Shown in pieces: positions 1 through 10,756 of a DNA stretch of 64,000 nucleotides. The translations under genes were made by a program, and so were the position numbers. Within the stretch, counting starts at the first letter, position 1, and the number at the start of each line of letters is the position of its first letter. Source of the stretch: Parascedosporium putredinis (lineage: Eukaryota; Ascomycota; Sordariomycetes; Microascales; Microascaceae); assembly GCA_949357655.1 (NCBI GenBank), contig CASHTG010000018.1, positions 806,001 to 870,000 of the forward strand, given 5' to 3'. The notes under the pieces are model-generated. The model did not search any database. It worked only from the letters and a program-made list of their open reading frames with translations, and was not told the DNA's origin.

Positions 1-846
1 GTTAGAAAGAGACGGGGTTGAGGGGTACTAGGGCTGAATCGTCGGGTGGTTCGGAATTTGCCTACCTTGAACTTGGCCCTGACAGTGAGGCCTTTCTCTT
101 CCGGTACGCTCTCTGCTTTGAGGCCAGCGAATAGATCCTCCCCTCGAGTTGCCTCCATTCCTTTATTTGCTGTCTGCTCGTCTGAAGCGCGCGATAGGTC
201 ATCATGCGGTGTTGATAGTTGAGGTCTTCCGTCAGGTGTCTTAATTTCTCGGCAATCTTCTCCACGGTCCATTCTGAGCGCCTCGGTGTCACACCCTTGG
301 GAGTCAGCTGGGCAACCATGGGGCCAGCTGGTGAGGAGCGAGGTTGAAGTGTTGCTGGGTGAAGCGCACTGGCGCGCGATTTCATAGAGGCCGATCCCAC
401 GCCTTCGGTTTGACGACTTGTTGGGCTGTTTATATGCGTCGTACTCGCTAAAAGGGCAGGGGGTCGGTCAACTGCTGCGGTGGGGTTCGCGTCTGGGCTG
501 GTGAGGCGGTTTTCACCTGGTCTATCGGGAGCTTGTCGGCGGCATGCTTGGTGGTAGCGGAGGGCGACATGTGTACAAGATTCGAGCGTGGTGCGAAGTT
601 GGACGAGAGCGGTAACTGAACGGATCCCTTGGGCGAGTTATGCAGTAGCTGCTGTTGCTGTGGTTGGTGTTGTTGCTGCATGACCGGTATTCTCCTCAAC
701 GCGGTCCTCGGGGTGACTTGTTGCGAAGATGGTCGCTTCAAAGGGTAATCGCCGGCTTCGCTGCCATCGCTGGCAGCATTCGTCAAATCGATCAGGTCAG
801 CGCGGTGGCTGGAAGGTTCGGTCAAGTCGATAACGATGTTAGGCAT
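1..846 (-). CDS. Hypothetical protein with tandem SIM-like motifs (5' part, runs off left edge)
   Basis: Not recognised. The likely start is the ATG at 846, whose product opens with MPNIVIDLTEP and then ADLIDLTN. These are two hydrophobic-acidic motifs of the SUMO-interaction type, so binding of SUMO or a chromatin/repair role is possible (inference). A Q/H-rich, Pro/Ser-rich disordered stretch follows. Near 66-290 there is a basic, coiled-coil-like segment running from about SEWTVEKIAEKL to QRAYRKRK. The first reading frame stops at 448, but a single extra base in the A4 run at 450-453 joins it to the frame that covers 62-440. A GTAGGC donor on the minus strand near 65 indicates an intron, so the gene continues beyond the window. 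It could be the N-terminus of a helicase or chromatin regulator; I cannot say which. Confidence 0.55.
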
Positions 847-3270
847 GCTGGAAAGAAAATGGGGAAGAGGTGTCGAGGCAGCTGTGCCTGCCAACAATTA
901 CGCGCGGGGTGGCGTGGGTGAAGGCCCTCTGGGGGCGGAAGTTTTTTTCGTCAAGGGAAAGACGAAGTAAAGAGGGGAGGGGAAGGAGAGGGGAAAACGA
1001 GGTATTGAGAGATTTCAAGTAGGATAAGGCAGTGACACAGGTCCCGGACAAGCCAGAGATGAGAACCGAGAAGACTGCGATACTACGAAGCAATCAAGAT
1101 CCCTCGGACTCCACTTGATGGTCGATTTTCCCGTGCTTCTTGACTGGCGCTCGACCGGTGCTTGACCATTCTCCACTGCTATCCCTTCACAAGCCCAAAA
1201 AACACAATGACAATAAACAGTGATCGCATTCAAGGCACGAAAGTTCAAACAATGATTGTACAAAAAGGAGAAATGATATCCTTGGTCACAAGCATTCGAG
1301 ATGCATGCACGCAGGAGGGCGGGTTCTGGGGGTCCTTCTCGATGTCGCCAGGTCCTCGAGATGAGGGACAACGAGACGCGTCCTCATCGCGATATTCGCT
1401 TCAGGGATGGCATGCAACGCTAGTCCGAATTTGCCCTTTCTGACTCAGCAAGAAGAGACTGTACATGCGGGCCTAAATTACTGTCTTGATGCACTGTGTA
1501 TGATCTGTGTATGATGACGGCATCACAGTCTGTTGTGGCCCCCGGTTTGTTCGAGGTCAAACAGACACCCCAAGTGTTGAACGTAATTGTCCACCTGATA
1601 CGAACAGAAGATGATGACGCCACTTATACGACCTTTTCAGGTCTAAATGAACCTTATCCCATCACGAATCTAGCTAGCATCTAAAGCGCTCGAGATAGGG
1701 GCGAAAGAGAGATGCGCAAGTCGAGTTCTCTGCGTTGGAGCGAGGTGATGTGCTGGGCCTTCTCTTCTTGCTGTTCTAAGGTCTTTAATTTTCAGTTCCA
1801 GAGGCACAGCCTCCATTCGGCATCTTCTTCTCCAGTAGATCGGCATCAAGAACGGGATTTCTAATTCTCCGAAGCAACAATCCCGCCAACGCTCGCAAGG
1901 AAAGGTATGGCCCATGATGCGCCCGGTAGATCCATTGCATGGCCGCATCCTTCGACGTAGAGCTGAAGCGGGTCCCGGCGATGGAAGCTGGAGCTCTTCT
2001 CCGCTCGACCTAGTAAAAACAGGGTCTTCGCCTGACGTACTGCACCGCACCTAGGAACCTGATACGTGATGCACATCCGAGGCAATGTGAACTAACTTCT
2101 GCTTTAACCATGGGTATCCCAATGCGGGGCAGGGACTGTGATAGTTCAGAGCATGGCAGTCCCTCGTACCCTGAAGCAGCTGAAGGGACTGGAAACGTAC
2201 GTTTCCCACCGATTTTAACTTTTCTGTCTTGTGTTCGGGGAAGCACGAGGAAACGCGGCCTTGTTAAAAGTCACTGGACTGGGCATCCCGCTGGCAGCAC
2301 GGAGACTCGATATCAGGTCCGGGGCGGGCGTGCTCCCCACGAGAACACGGATAGCTTCCAAACCAATCAAATTATCTCCTTGGCCGACAACTCCAAAAGG
2401 TAATGGTGATGATACTAGTTTGAGTTCCGCAGCAAAGTTATGGGTGCCGAGAGGGCCGAACTAGTCGAACTAGACCATCCTTGTCGTTCTACTTGCAGCT
2501 TGGGGCACTGGCGCGCATTTTTTCCAAGACACTCGAGCCTTGTACATGGGGCCTATGACGTCCTGGGTCGACCCAAGAGGTTCTTTTTCTTTCTTCCTTT
2601 TTTCCTCTTCCTTTTTCAGATTCCCGCCCTCTGGGCGCTGCAGGTTTCGGGTTTGGAGAACCCTCCCATGTCTCTTCAGGTCTTGGGTCTTACCAAATCG
2701 ATCGGCGACGGTGACAAGTCCATCAATGATGTCTACCTCGAAGGGGCAGCCGTCAGTCCGGAATTCCCTTGCTGACTGCCTACATCTATGGATGTATAAA
2801 TCAATGTAACCCAGTACTCGGAGCCGCGAAGATTGTCTGCCTTTGGCACTGCCTGATCCTCTTCTTCTGCTGGCCCCATCCATCCATATCAGTCGATACC
2901 TATCCCCCTGCTCTTCCTTTCGTAACAGTTAGAAGTGCCTGACGTCCGTTCAGCCCAAGCTCTCAATCTCCTCTTGTTTCAAGGTTGGCTCGGCCAATTC
3001 ATAATAATACCCTCCCATCCCCCTCTTCCTCCGAACCCTTGTGTCAACCCATTCCAACGCCTTCAATAGCTGCCCCACGTCATCATACCCTTGTCTCCCA
3101 AACACCTCCCACCACCCAGACAGGCAGCGCCCTCTTTCGCAAATCTCCTCAACTTCGAAACAATTAAAAAGCTTCACGCAGACGACGAGCGCGAATATTC
3201 AGAAAGGCAGAGAACAGCCAAGCTTGCAACCTATAATAGTCCCCTCTCGGTTCTTCTTTCCTCTCACACA
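847..3270. other. Intergenic, divergent promoters
   Basis: This stretch lies between two divergently transcribed genes and must hold both promoters. The 150 bases or so before 3271 are C/T-rich with runs of pyrimidines, as is usual for the leader of a highly expressed fungal gene. The open frames here are short, overlap on both strands and match nothing I recognise. Confidence 0.6.
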
Positions 3271-4809
3271 ATGCATCGCACATACTCAATGCGCAGGACG
3301 AGGGCGCCAACTGCGTCGCAAATCCAGGTGAGTCGAGAGTTGTGCCCAACACCACAGCCAACAAAACCAACCTTTCCGACCAAGCATCGTGCGTTCGCAA
3401 GCTAACCGGAGGTCAATTGTCAGAATCCCCCTCCTCCTCCTTCGTCTACCAAGGGCGGAAGGATCTTTAAAAGTTCATTCGGTGAGTCCATGCCAATTCA
3501 ATGGTCATCGCACGAAAGCTGTACAACGCCGTCCATCGCTCGGTGCCGTGCAACCCAAGCTTTTCTCTCCCGTCCCCCGACCTCTTCTCTCTTTCACGGC
3601 CCAGCTCTGTTCTGCTGTCCCTTGACTCGCCGCGCAATGACAAATTAAGCTAACAATTCTCCCGGAGCATTTTCAGGCCATGCCCTCCGAGGAAAGACCG
3701 CCGGCGCATTCGGACCCGACCTCGCCAAGAAGCTCACCCAGCTAGTCAAGATGGAAAAGAATGTCATGCGCAGCTTGGAGACGGTAGCCAAGGAGCGCAT
3801 GGAGGTGGCGGTAAGCGGACACCCTGCGGATGCGCATGCCCATCGGATTCACACACTCTACATATTCGAAGCAGCTTCGCTAATGAGAGATTAATGATTA
3901 GCACCAACTTTCCAACTGGGGTGAAGTCGCCGACGAAGATGTTTCTGACATCACTGACAAGCTCGGTGTCCTTCTTTACGAGATCGGCGAACTCGAGGAC
4001 CAGCTCGTTGACCGATATGACCAGTACCGAGTCACAATGAAGGGTATCCGAAACATTGAAGCTTCGGTGCAGCCATGCCGGGATCGTAAGAAGCCCCACT
4101 GGTTCATGGTTTAGGCAGCAGAAACTAATGTGACTTACCTTGAAACAGGCAAGCAGAAGATCATGGACCAGATCGCGCAGCTCAAGTACAAGGAACCCAA
4201 CTCACCCAAGATCGTCGTTCTCGAGCAAGAGCTAGTCCGCGCTGAAGCCGAATCCCTTGTTGCCGAGGCACAGCTCTCCAACATCACTCGCGAAAAGATC
4301 AAGGCCGCCTACTCCTACCAGTTCGATGCGCTCAGGGAGCATTCCGAAAAGGTGGCCATCATTGCGGGTTACGGAAAACATCTTTTGGATCTGATTGACG
4401 ATACCCCTGTGACTCCCGGAGAGACCAGGGCCGCCTACGACGGTTACGAGGCTAGCAAAGCCATCATTCAAGACTGCGAGGATTCTCTTACTAACTGGAT
4501 TACCGCCAACGCGGCTGTCAACTCAAGCTTTCGGTCCGGGCGCGAACTTTGTCGCAGCGTCGCCGCAACCATATCCGAGCCCGAAGCCAGGGGCTGGATC
4601 TTTCCGGACAGGATGTCCCAATGAATGACCGAGGTTCGTGGGCGATGGCACGGAGCGACGACGAGGATGAAGAAGAAGAAGAGCGGGCCGACGTGATGGA
4701 TGATAAGGAAGACCTCGACTCCGATGATAACCGCGAATCCGTCGCCTCGAGCGCCCGCGTTAATGGCAATGGGGAAGCGAGGGGCCGCAGCAAGGAGCTC
4801 ATCATTTGA
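3271..4809 (+). CDS. PIL1: Eisosome core BAR-domain protein Pil1/Lsp1
   Basis: Structural protein of eisosomes, the furrow-like plasma-membrane domains; Pil1/Lsp1 family members bind PI(4,5)P2 through a BAR fold and form filaments on the inner leaflet. Five exons are clear: 3271-3327, 3424-3481, 3677-3810, 3902-4085 and 4149-4809. The N-terminus MHRTYSMRRTRAPTASQIQ is the family signature. It is followed by a proline stretch, then GHALRGKTAGAFGPDLAKKL and the long helical BAR region (IGELEDQLVDRYDQYR, YKEPNSPKIVVLEQELVRAE). After the BAR domain the frame must shift near 4522-4526. One missing base leads into LSQRRRNHIRARSQG and LDLSGQD and the acidic tail ending at 4809. Without it the protein would end early at 4624 in an unrelated tail. 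About 364 residues when joined, normal for filamentous fungi. Confidence 0.93.
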
Positions 4810-5666
4810 TAAGGGTCGTCTGGATTCTCCTCGCAAATTGAACCGTGTGTGTAAAGTGGGATAATGGGATACTAATGGACCGTTGGATGTAATACAAGCT
4901 TGACTTGGACAAGGTTTTGGGAGCATTTTGCTTTGGGTCTTATGATATTGGGGATGGATTTCTTTCATGGGTACTAGGGTATTTGTATTATTCTAGAGTG
5001 AGTACACATAGCACACACCTACATGATGAATATTCGCCGCCCAGAATGTTGCTCTTAAAATTCCGCGTGGTGGAGCCTTCCTCGCCCCCGGAGATGGTGC
5101 ATGGACAGTCCAATGGTAACGGCCTGCCTACCTTGTCCAAAGTCGCCTATGTGATGGGGACAGCTAAATAGTATCTTGCAAACGCAGGGCTCATTGGCTA
5201 CCACGTATTCGGGGCCCGATTCAATGCGTAGCAACAGGCGGCGTGACTTGTTCCGTGCCATGCTGCCGTCCTCGGGGAGGCAGAGGGATCAGCCCGGGGT
5301 CGGCTGGGAGCTTCAGCTCCGGCGACCCAGTTCGAAATAAGAGGCAGGCGCAAAGCCATCTCCCTAAAGCCGCTGAGAAAAGCCGCCGAGTATTCATGGC
5401 CAAAGGCGTCCATCTTAGGGACTGCAGATCACCCCAGAGCGTTATGCTCAAACCTGAACCATCGGGAACGACGAACGGCCGCATCCATTCCACAATCCCA
5501 CCATCCGCTCTCTTGTCGTTTCCATATCGGACGTAAATCTAAAAATGACTCTCCCGAGCTCCCCACATCCCTGGCGCCTCATCCGGGTGTGATGTGGAGC
5601 ATATTCTCCCTAACGGCCATTCGTGAACAGGATACATCGCATCAACAAGGAAGGGCAAAGGAAAGC
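4810..5666. other. Intergenic between convergent genes
   Basis: This stretch separates the 3' ends of PIL1 and NAA38, so it should hold two terminators and 3' untranslated regions. I see no conserved coding frame or RNA gene. Confidence 0.55.
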
Positions 5667-6238
5667 TCATCTCTTTGCCTTTTCTATCTCCGCGCGCTTC
5701 CTGAGGGCCTCGGCCGCAGCCGCGGAGGGTTTTGCGAGCTGGCTGGCAAACTCCTCGAGCTCAACTTTGGCGATGTGCCGGCCGGGTACAACGACAAGGC
5801 CCATGAAGCGCGACGTCATCGGGAGCTTCACTTTTCCCGACGCTTCTCCGCTAGTCTGGGCATCTACAGCATCTATGCGCTTTTGAACGGAGGGCTGACG
5901 GTATTCAAAGGTTTGCGAAAGGATAATGTTGCGATCCTAGAGAAGGGTTATACCGTCAGCTGCCAAAGCTGTGAGGGAGAAACGGGAAACACGGGGCCTC
6001 CTGCCCCCGTCCTGACATCGGCTCAGATGAGCCCGAATCAAGAAAAAGGAAAAAGAAGGGGAGACGGCAGGCGTCAGGGTTGTAGGGCGTTACCCACAGG
6101 GTCTATGCATCTGAACTGGCCCCAGAAGATACGGCCGTCTGTCGAGGTAACGCGCAGGTATTTGTTAATGAGTGAGCTTAGATAATCACGGGCCTCCTGG
6201 ATCTCATTTTGCCTGGCTTCGCTCATCGAGTTCTCCAT
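5667..6238 (-). CDS. NAA38: LSM-domain auxiliary subunit of NatC N-acetyltransferase (Naa38/Mak31-like)
   Basis: Small Sm-like protein. In the Naa38/LSMD1 family it is the auxiliary subunit of NatC, which acetylates N-termini of ribosome-associated chains. Two exons: 6098-6238 and 5667-5936, joined over a 161-base intron (donor GTGGGT) in phase 0. Exon 1 carries YLSSLINKYLRVTSTDGRIF and then WGQFRCIDP, the Sm1 strand pattern. Exon 2 starts DRNIILSQTFEYRQP and holds RFMGLVVVPGRHIAKVEL, the Sm2 part. A lysine- and alanine-rich helical tail ends at 5667. The total is about 136 residues. I chose the ATG at 6238; MSEARQ at 6226 is an alternative. Exon 2 has no internal start, so it is easily missed. 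No frameshift is needed. A generic LSM protein is the main alternative. Confidence 0.85.
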
Positions 6239-8191
6239 GGCCGCCAATGGCTTTCGTCTAATGAGAAGGGTGTAGACAACTTGTGCTGAGGGAAGGCCTT
6301 GGCTTTGAGGAGTGGAGAGATCAATTGATGGGGGTGGGAGGACAGCGCCAGCCGTTGATCGACGTTGAGAGCATGATTTTAGTAACCCCACTTCCGTGTG
6401 CGCTCTTTCAGCAGAGATGGTGGGGCAACACACGGCCAAGGCGGACCACGATCCAGATGGCTTAAACGTCCTCGAATTGATATCGATCCGAAGCAGGGAT
6501 CGAATCTAATGAAGAAACCATGTCCCCGCCATTGTATAGCCGTACTTCACATAAAAACTGATTGGCTAATGGCCCATGAACGGAGAGCTTCCGTTCGGGG
6601 GCGTTCGGCTTGATTCTTGCCTGTGGATGTCTTCTCTCGAATGTTTGCAGCCCCTAGGCAGCGGAAAGCCCGCAGTGATATCACCAACAACAGATCATTG
6701 CTCGCGCATTTGCGCAGTTGAAGGTAATTGGGCTAATGGAGACTGGCTTCCATGGCAGATTCGTAATATTTTTGCGCCTTGGTGGCATTGGGGTGGCACC
6801 TTCTCATCTCCATCTGCGCATCGTCATCATCTCCCTTTCCTTCATTCGCTATTCCGGTGTGACTCCCGATCCGGAGTCCGCCTTATCTCTCACGATGTCC
6901 GCCCAGGCCATCTGGTTCGCGGATACATCACTGCCGGAGGACGCCTTTGGCCGCGCTTGATAATATAAAACCCCGCGCGAGCCCCTCCATGGGAAGGCGG
7001 CCTCTCAAAATGCAACGCGGTGCACCCCTCCTCATATCGGAGACGAGCTTCGTTCTCGTCTCTATGGGGTGACTGATATGCACGCCGCAGCTTGAGGTCA
7101 TTTTTGGTTGATGACGGCCCCATATAAGGGCTCTATCCTTGCTTGCCGGGTTGGCATGACCGGCGCCACCTTGGCCCATCTAGCGGCCTGCATCCTACCT
7201 TGTGCTGACGCATGCCGAGGGAAGCCCACCTTCATTGTAGTTGTCTGATGCGCAATGAGAATTGGAAGCTCTTCTCCTGATTGTGCGCAAATTTCCTCAC
7301 CCGCGGGGCATTAGTTGTTGCTGCTAATGCCAAGTCGAGCGAGAAGAAGCGTCCGGGACCTCATGAGTAGCCGTTCAATACTCCAGGCAGACGTGAGGTC
7401 TCCCGTCCTCTTGCACCAACTCTTGCACTTCTATAGTACCCTCTTTCCGAGCCAAGATTAATGCTCGCAAGGCTGCGCTAAAAGATCATGCATCGATGCA
7501 TTCTTCTGCATAGCCAGCCCAGAATGTTCCTCACATCCCGATGGCCGCACCGTATTGGGCCAGCCCCGCACCATCCCGCGTGGACGGGGACCGACTTAGA
7601 CTGACTCCTCACCACCTTCCGCCACCTCTGGGCTCTTCCTCCCCACCTCCCTTCCCACGCTGCCTACATGTACTCATAGAAACGCTCGGCGGACTCGGGA
7701 CCGGTTCCTCAACTCATGATCAACCTGACCTTTGCGCATTTGAGCGTTGAATATTTGCGAGCGTCTAACTCCTCGTAGTGAACTTACCATTATAAGATCT
7801 CGACTGAATTTCTAGCTTCACCTTCACAACCTCTCGTTCATTCTCCCTTACCCCAAGCCTCTCGCAGAGCCCCCACCAGACTAGGAGCTCTCCTTAAGAG
7901 ACTGCCCGGCGGACACCAACGCGCTCACTTATCTAGGGCCGTTCCCAAGAATGCGTGTTGTGTGCAACATTCTTTCTAATTCCTAGAGGAGCCAACTTCC
8001 AAAGCATGTTACAGGACATCTTCAGAGGATCACATCTCAAGCCATACTACCCGTCTATCGGCTATCAAGATTGTGCAGAAAGATTGTCAACAAAGGCAAT
8101 ATCCGAGTGGCATTTCGGGTTCGTTCCTGAAAAGCCGTTTGTGAGCTCTAAACTCACTTATAGTCGGCGCATCACGAGGCTTGTAAGAAGC
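6239..8191. other. Intergenic, divergent promoters
   Basis: Nearly 2 kb between NAA38 (-) and the zinc-finger gene (+). I see only short, overlapping frames without family resemblance and no repeat of note. Promoters for both flanking genes must lie here. Confidence 0.5.
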
Positions 8192-9853
8192 ATGAAAGGT
8201 GCCGCGACTAAGAAGTCCCGCACCGCAAGCACCGCAGGCCAGCCGACGTCAAGCCCTCTTCGCGTCGCTCAAGATGTATCCATTCCTGCCTGTCCCTTTC
8301 CCCTCTCATTTACGGCGGGCTAACCCTAAGATATCTAGACACCCTCGGTAAGCCAGGGAAGCGCGGATTCCGTTGAGGTTGCGAGGAGGGCTAGCGGAGA
8401 GTAAGTTTACAACCTGGTTATTGTCTTCCCTACCCCTTCTTCTACAACCGAACGGGATATTATGCTGATGATAGGTCGTGTCAGAGAAGATAGAGGCCCA
8501 CCGGACTCATCAGCTGATCCTACTTTGTCAGATCAGTCCGATCAGTCTGCTTTGGTACGGCGAAAGGCTCAAATAGTCAACAATGTCATGGCAGCTCTGA
8601 TGGAATATATCAACACCGTTTTACCACCACTTCAAGAGTGCGATAATAACAACCGCTCGAGGGGCACTTCTCAAAGGAAAGGCAACACAACGGCCAGCGG
8701 GGCGGGTTGCTATGATGGTGGCGGCGACGACAAGGAAGGAAATGGCAGTAGGAGATCCAACAAGCGCCAGCAGCGAGATGAATCTCCCGACGGCGAAGAT
8801 GCTGGAAGTGGTGAAAAAGGCGGCGGGAAAGGCCCCAAGCGTGCGCGACGGGATAGTGGTGACGGAGAACCAATGTTCGCGTGCCCCTTTTACAAGCACG
8901 ATCCATCCAAGTGCACTAAGAGGGCTTGCGCCTCACCTGGATTCCCAACCATTCATCGTCTCAAGTTAGTCCCTGGCCGAAGAGCACCAAATTTCCGATT
9001 CCCACTTGCTAACAACTAATTTTAGGGAGCATATCTACCGCACTCACAAGATCCCAAAGCACATCTGCCTACGATGCAGGGAGGATCTGAGAAGCGAGCA
9101 GGAGCTTGGTGCTCATCTCCGTGCGGATAAGCGGTGCGAGAAGGTGGACCACAGGCCGTGGTATGGCATCACTGAGGCCCAGGAAGCCTTGATTCGTGCC
9201 CGCCCCGCCCGCCCGGGTAAGGAAAAGGGAAGTGAGGAGGAGAGATGGAACGAACTCTATAAGATTATTTTCCCAGACGCCCCTGACATGCCCACCCCTT
9301 GTAAGTGTACCTGGAGATACTCTGCCGCTTGTTCTATCGACATCGGGTTCTAGGGAAAGGGCCATACACTTACGTTATTATTCTAGATTACGATGAAGCC
9401 CGGTCTCTTGCTGGCCTGCAACAATATCTCCGCCAGGAGCTCCCACCTTTGCTTCGTCAAGAGCTTGAAGAGGAAGTTGAGAAGAAGCTGAGCGTAGTTG
9501 AGGCTGATATGAAGCACAACGCGATAAATGCGATTCGACGACTGGCCTGTAGCCTAATCCAATCGTATACTGACAAGAGACAAAACAAGAAGGCCTCCAG
9601 CCCTAGGCCAAGGTTGGGGTCGAGGTCTAGGTCAGAGTCAAGATCAAGGTCGCAAACCGAGGTTCCAGAGCTTGCTTATCCCGACACGACTGAGTGGGTT
9701 GGCATTGCTTCTGACGGGCCATCCTACGAGGAGCCTGGCCTCTTATTCCAAGACGTGGGCCTGTCCGAGCTTGACTACGGTCTGGATAGCCTGCTAGAGC
9801 ATGCGCCCTTTTACGGAGACCACAGCGGTGCAACTATTGACGGCCACTGGTAA
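8192..9853 (+). CDS. Fungal C2H2-type zinc-finger protein with RS-rich tail
   Basis: A nuclear-type protein of the fungal family whose finger region begins with a CPFYKHDPSK-like motif; no member's function is known to me. Five exons fit without any frameshift: 8192-8275, 8339-8400, 8485-8964, 9026-9300 and 9387-9853, giving about 455 residues. The basic, low-complexity first half ends in GPKRARRDSGDGEP. It is followed by ACPFYKHDPSKCTKRACAS and then GFPTIHRLKEHIYRTHK, a degenerate C2H2 finger, and CLRCREDLRSEQELGAHLR, a second C2H2/C2HC finger. After that come EERWNELYKIIFPDAPDMP, which is conserved in the family, a charged coiled-coil segment, and a serine-arginine stretch SRSRSESRSRSQ. The start at 8192 gives MKGAATKKSR; an earlier start in the same frame is possible. 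Probably DNA- or RNA-binding (inference). Confidence 0.8.
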
Positions 9854-10756
9854 TATTAGGCTTACCACTCCGCATTTGCTATCATAGGCGGCCTTGCGCC
9901 CCGCCCCCCTTCTTTCATCTCCCTGCCCTCTTTTTCTTTTGCCCCTTTAAGGTCAAGCTGTGCTTCTTTGCCCGTTTCCTATCTGGTTAATTCTCTTGAA
10001 AATTTGGCGTGTCTCTCAACAGTCCGCTTGAGGTACCAAAGGGTTAAGATTACTAGTTGACAGGCTTGATGACTCCTTATCGGCATGATTCACGGAGTGC
10101 AAGCTTGTGTTTAGTCGAGATTGATCAAGTGCCCTATCCGGCCTGCTAGGAGCAAGGCAAAGACGAATCCATTGTATTTGTTAGGAGGGAATGTTTCCAT
10201 TGTAGCTGTATGCGTCGAACAATTAAATGATCAATAAAACTGTGTTTGTTGAGACTCCGAGCAACAGTCGCACCTTCAGGCTGACTTGACTGGCTTGTTG
10301 TTATTGAGAGCGCTCGAGTGCTGAGGGTCGTGCGGTTTGAGTAATCGCTGCTCTGGACCGTACCTACTCCGATCAATTGTCATCTATGCCGGACAGCCAC
10401 ATTAAACCTGAGCCCCACCACTGATGTCAGCTCTCGGCCCCAGGCAGCTCCGGGTCGGTCACGCCTGCCTTCAAGATGAACCCGTGAATTTCCTCATTGC
10501 ATCGACATCACAACTCTCTCACCACAACCCAACCTCAACACTTAAGAATAAAAACCCCCGGCAAGCGCTGCTGACTTGGTTCTGCGTTACCTTGGCACTA
10601 TGTGCTAGGACTTTCCTGCCGCTTGAAATCGGCCTAGCAAGCCATTTCTGATCAGCCGTTGGTTTCGTTGCACAACAACGGCAACCGAGAATTCACAGGA
10701 GCCCACCCCCAAAGTAAATATTTCGAGGGTAATCGGCCCTCGACTCCATCGATGAA
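9854..10756. other. Intergenic
   Basis: The stretch holds the 3' flank of the zinc-finger gene and the promoter of RAD2. I see no coding or RNA signal. Confidence 0.5.
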
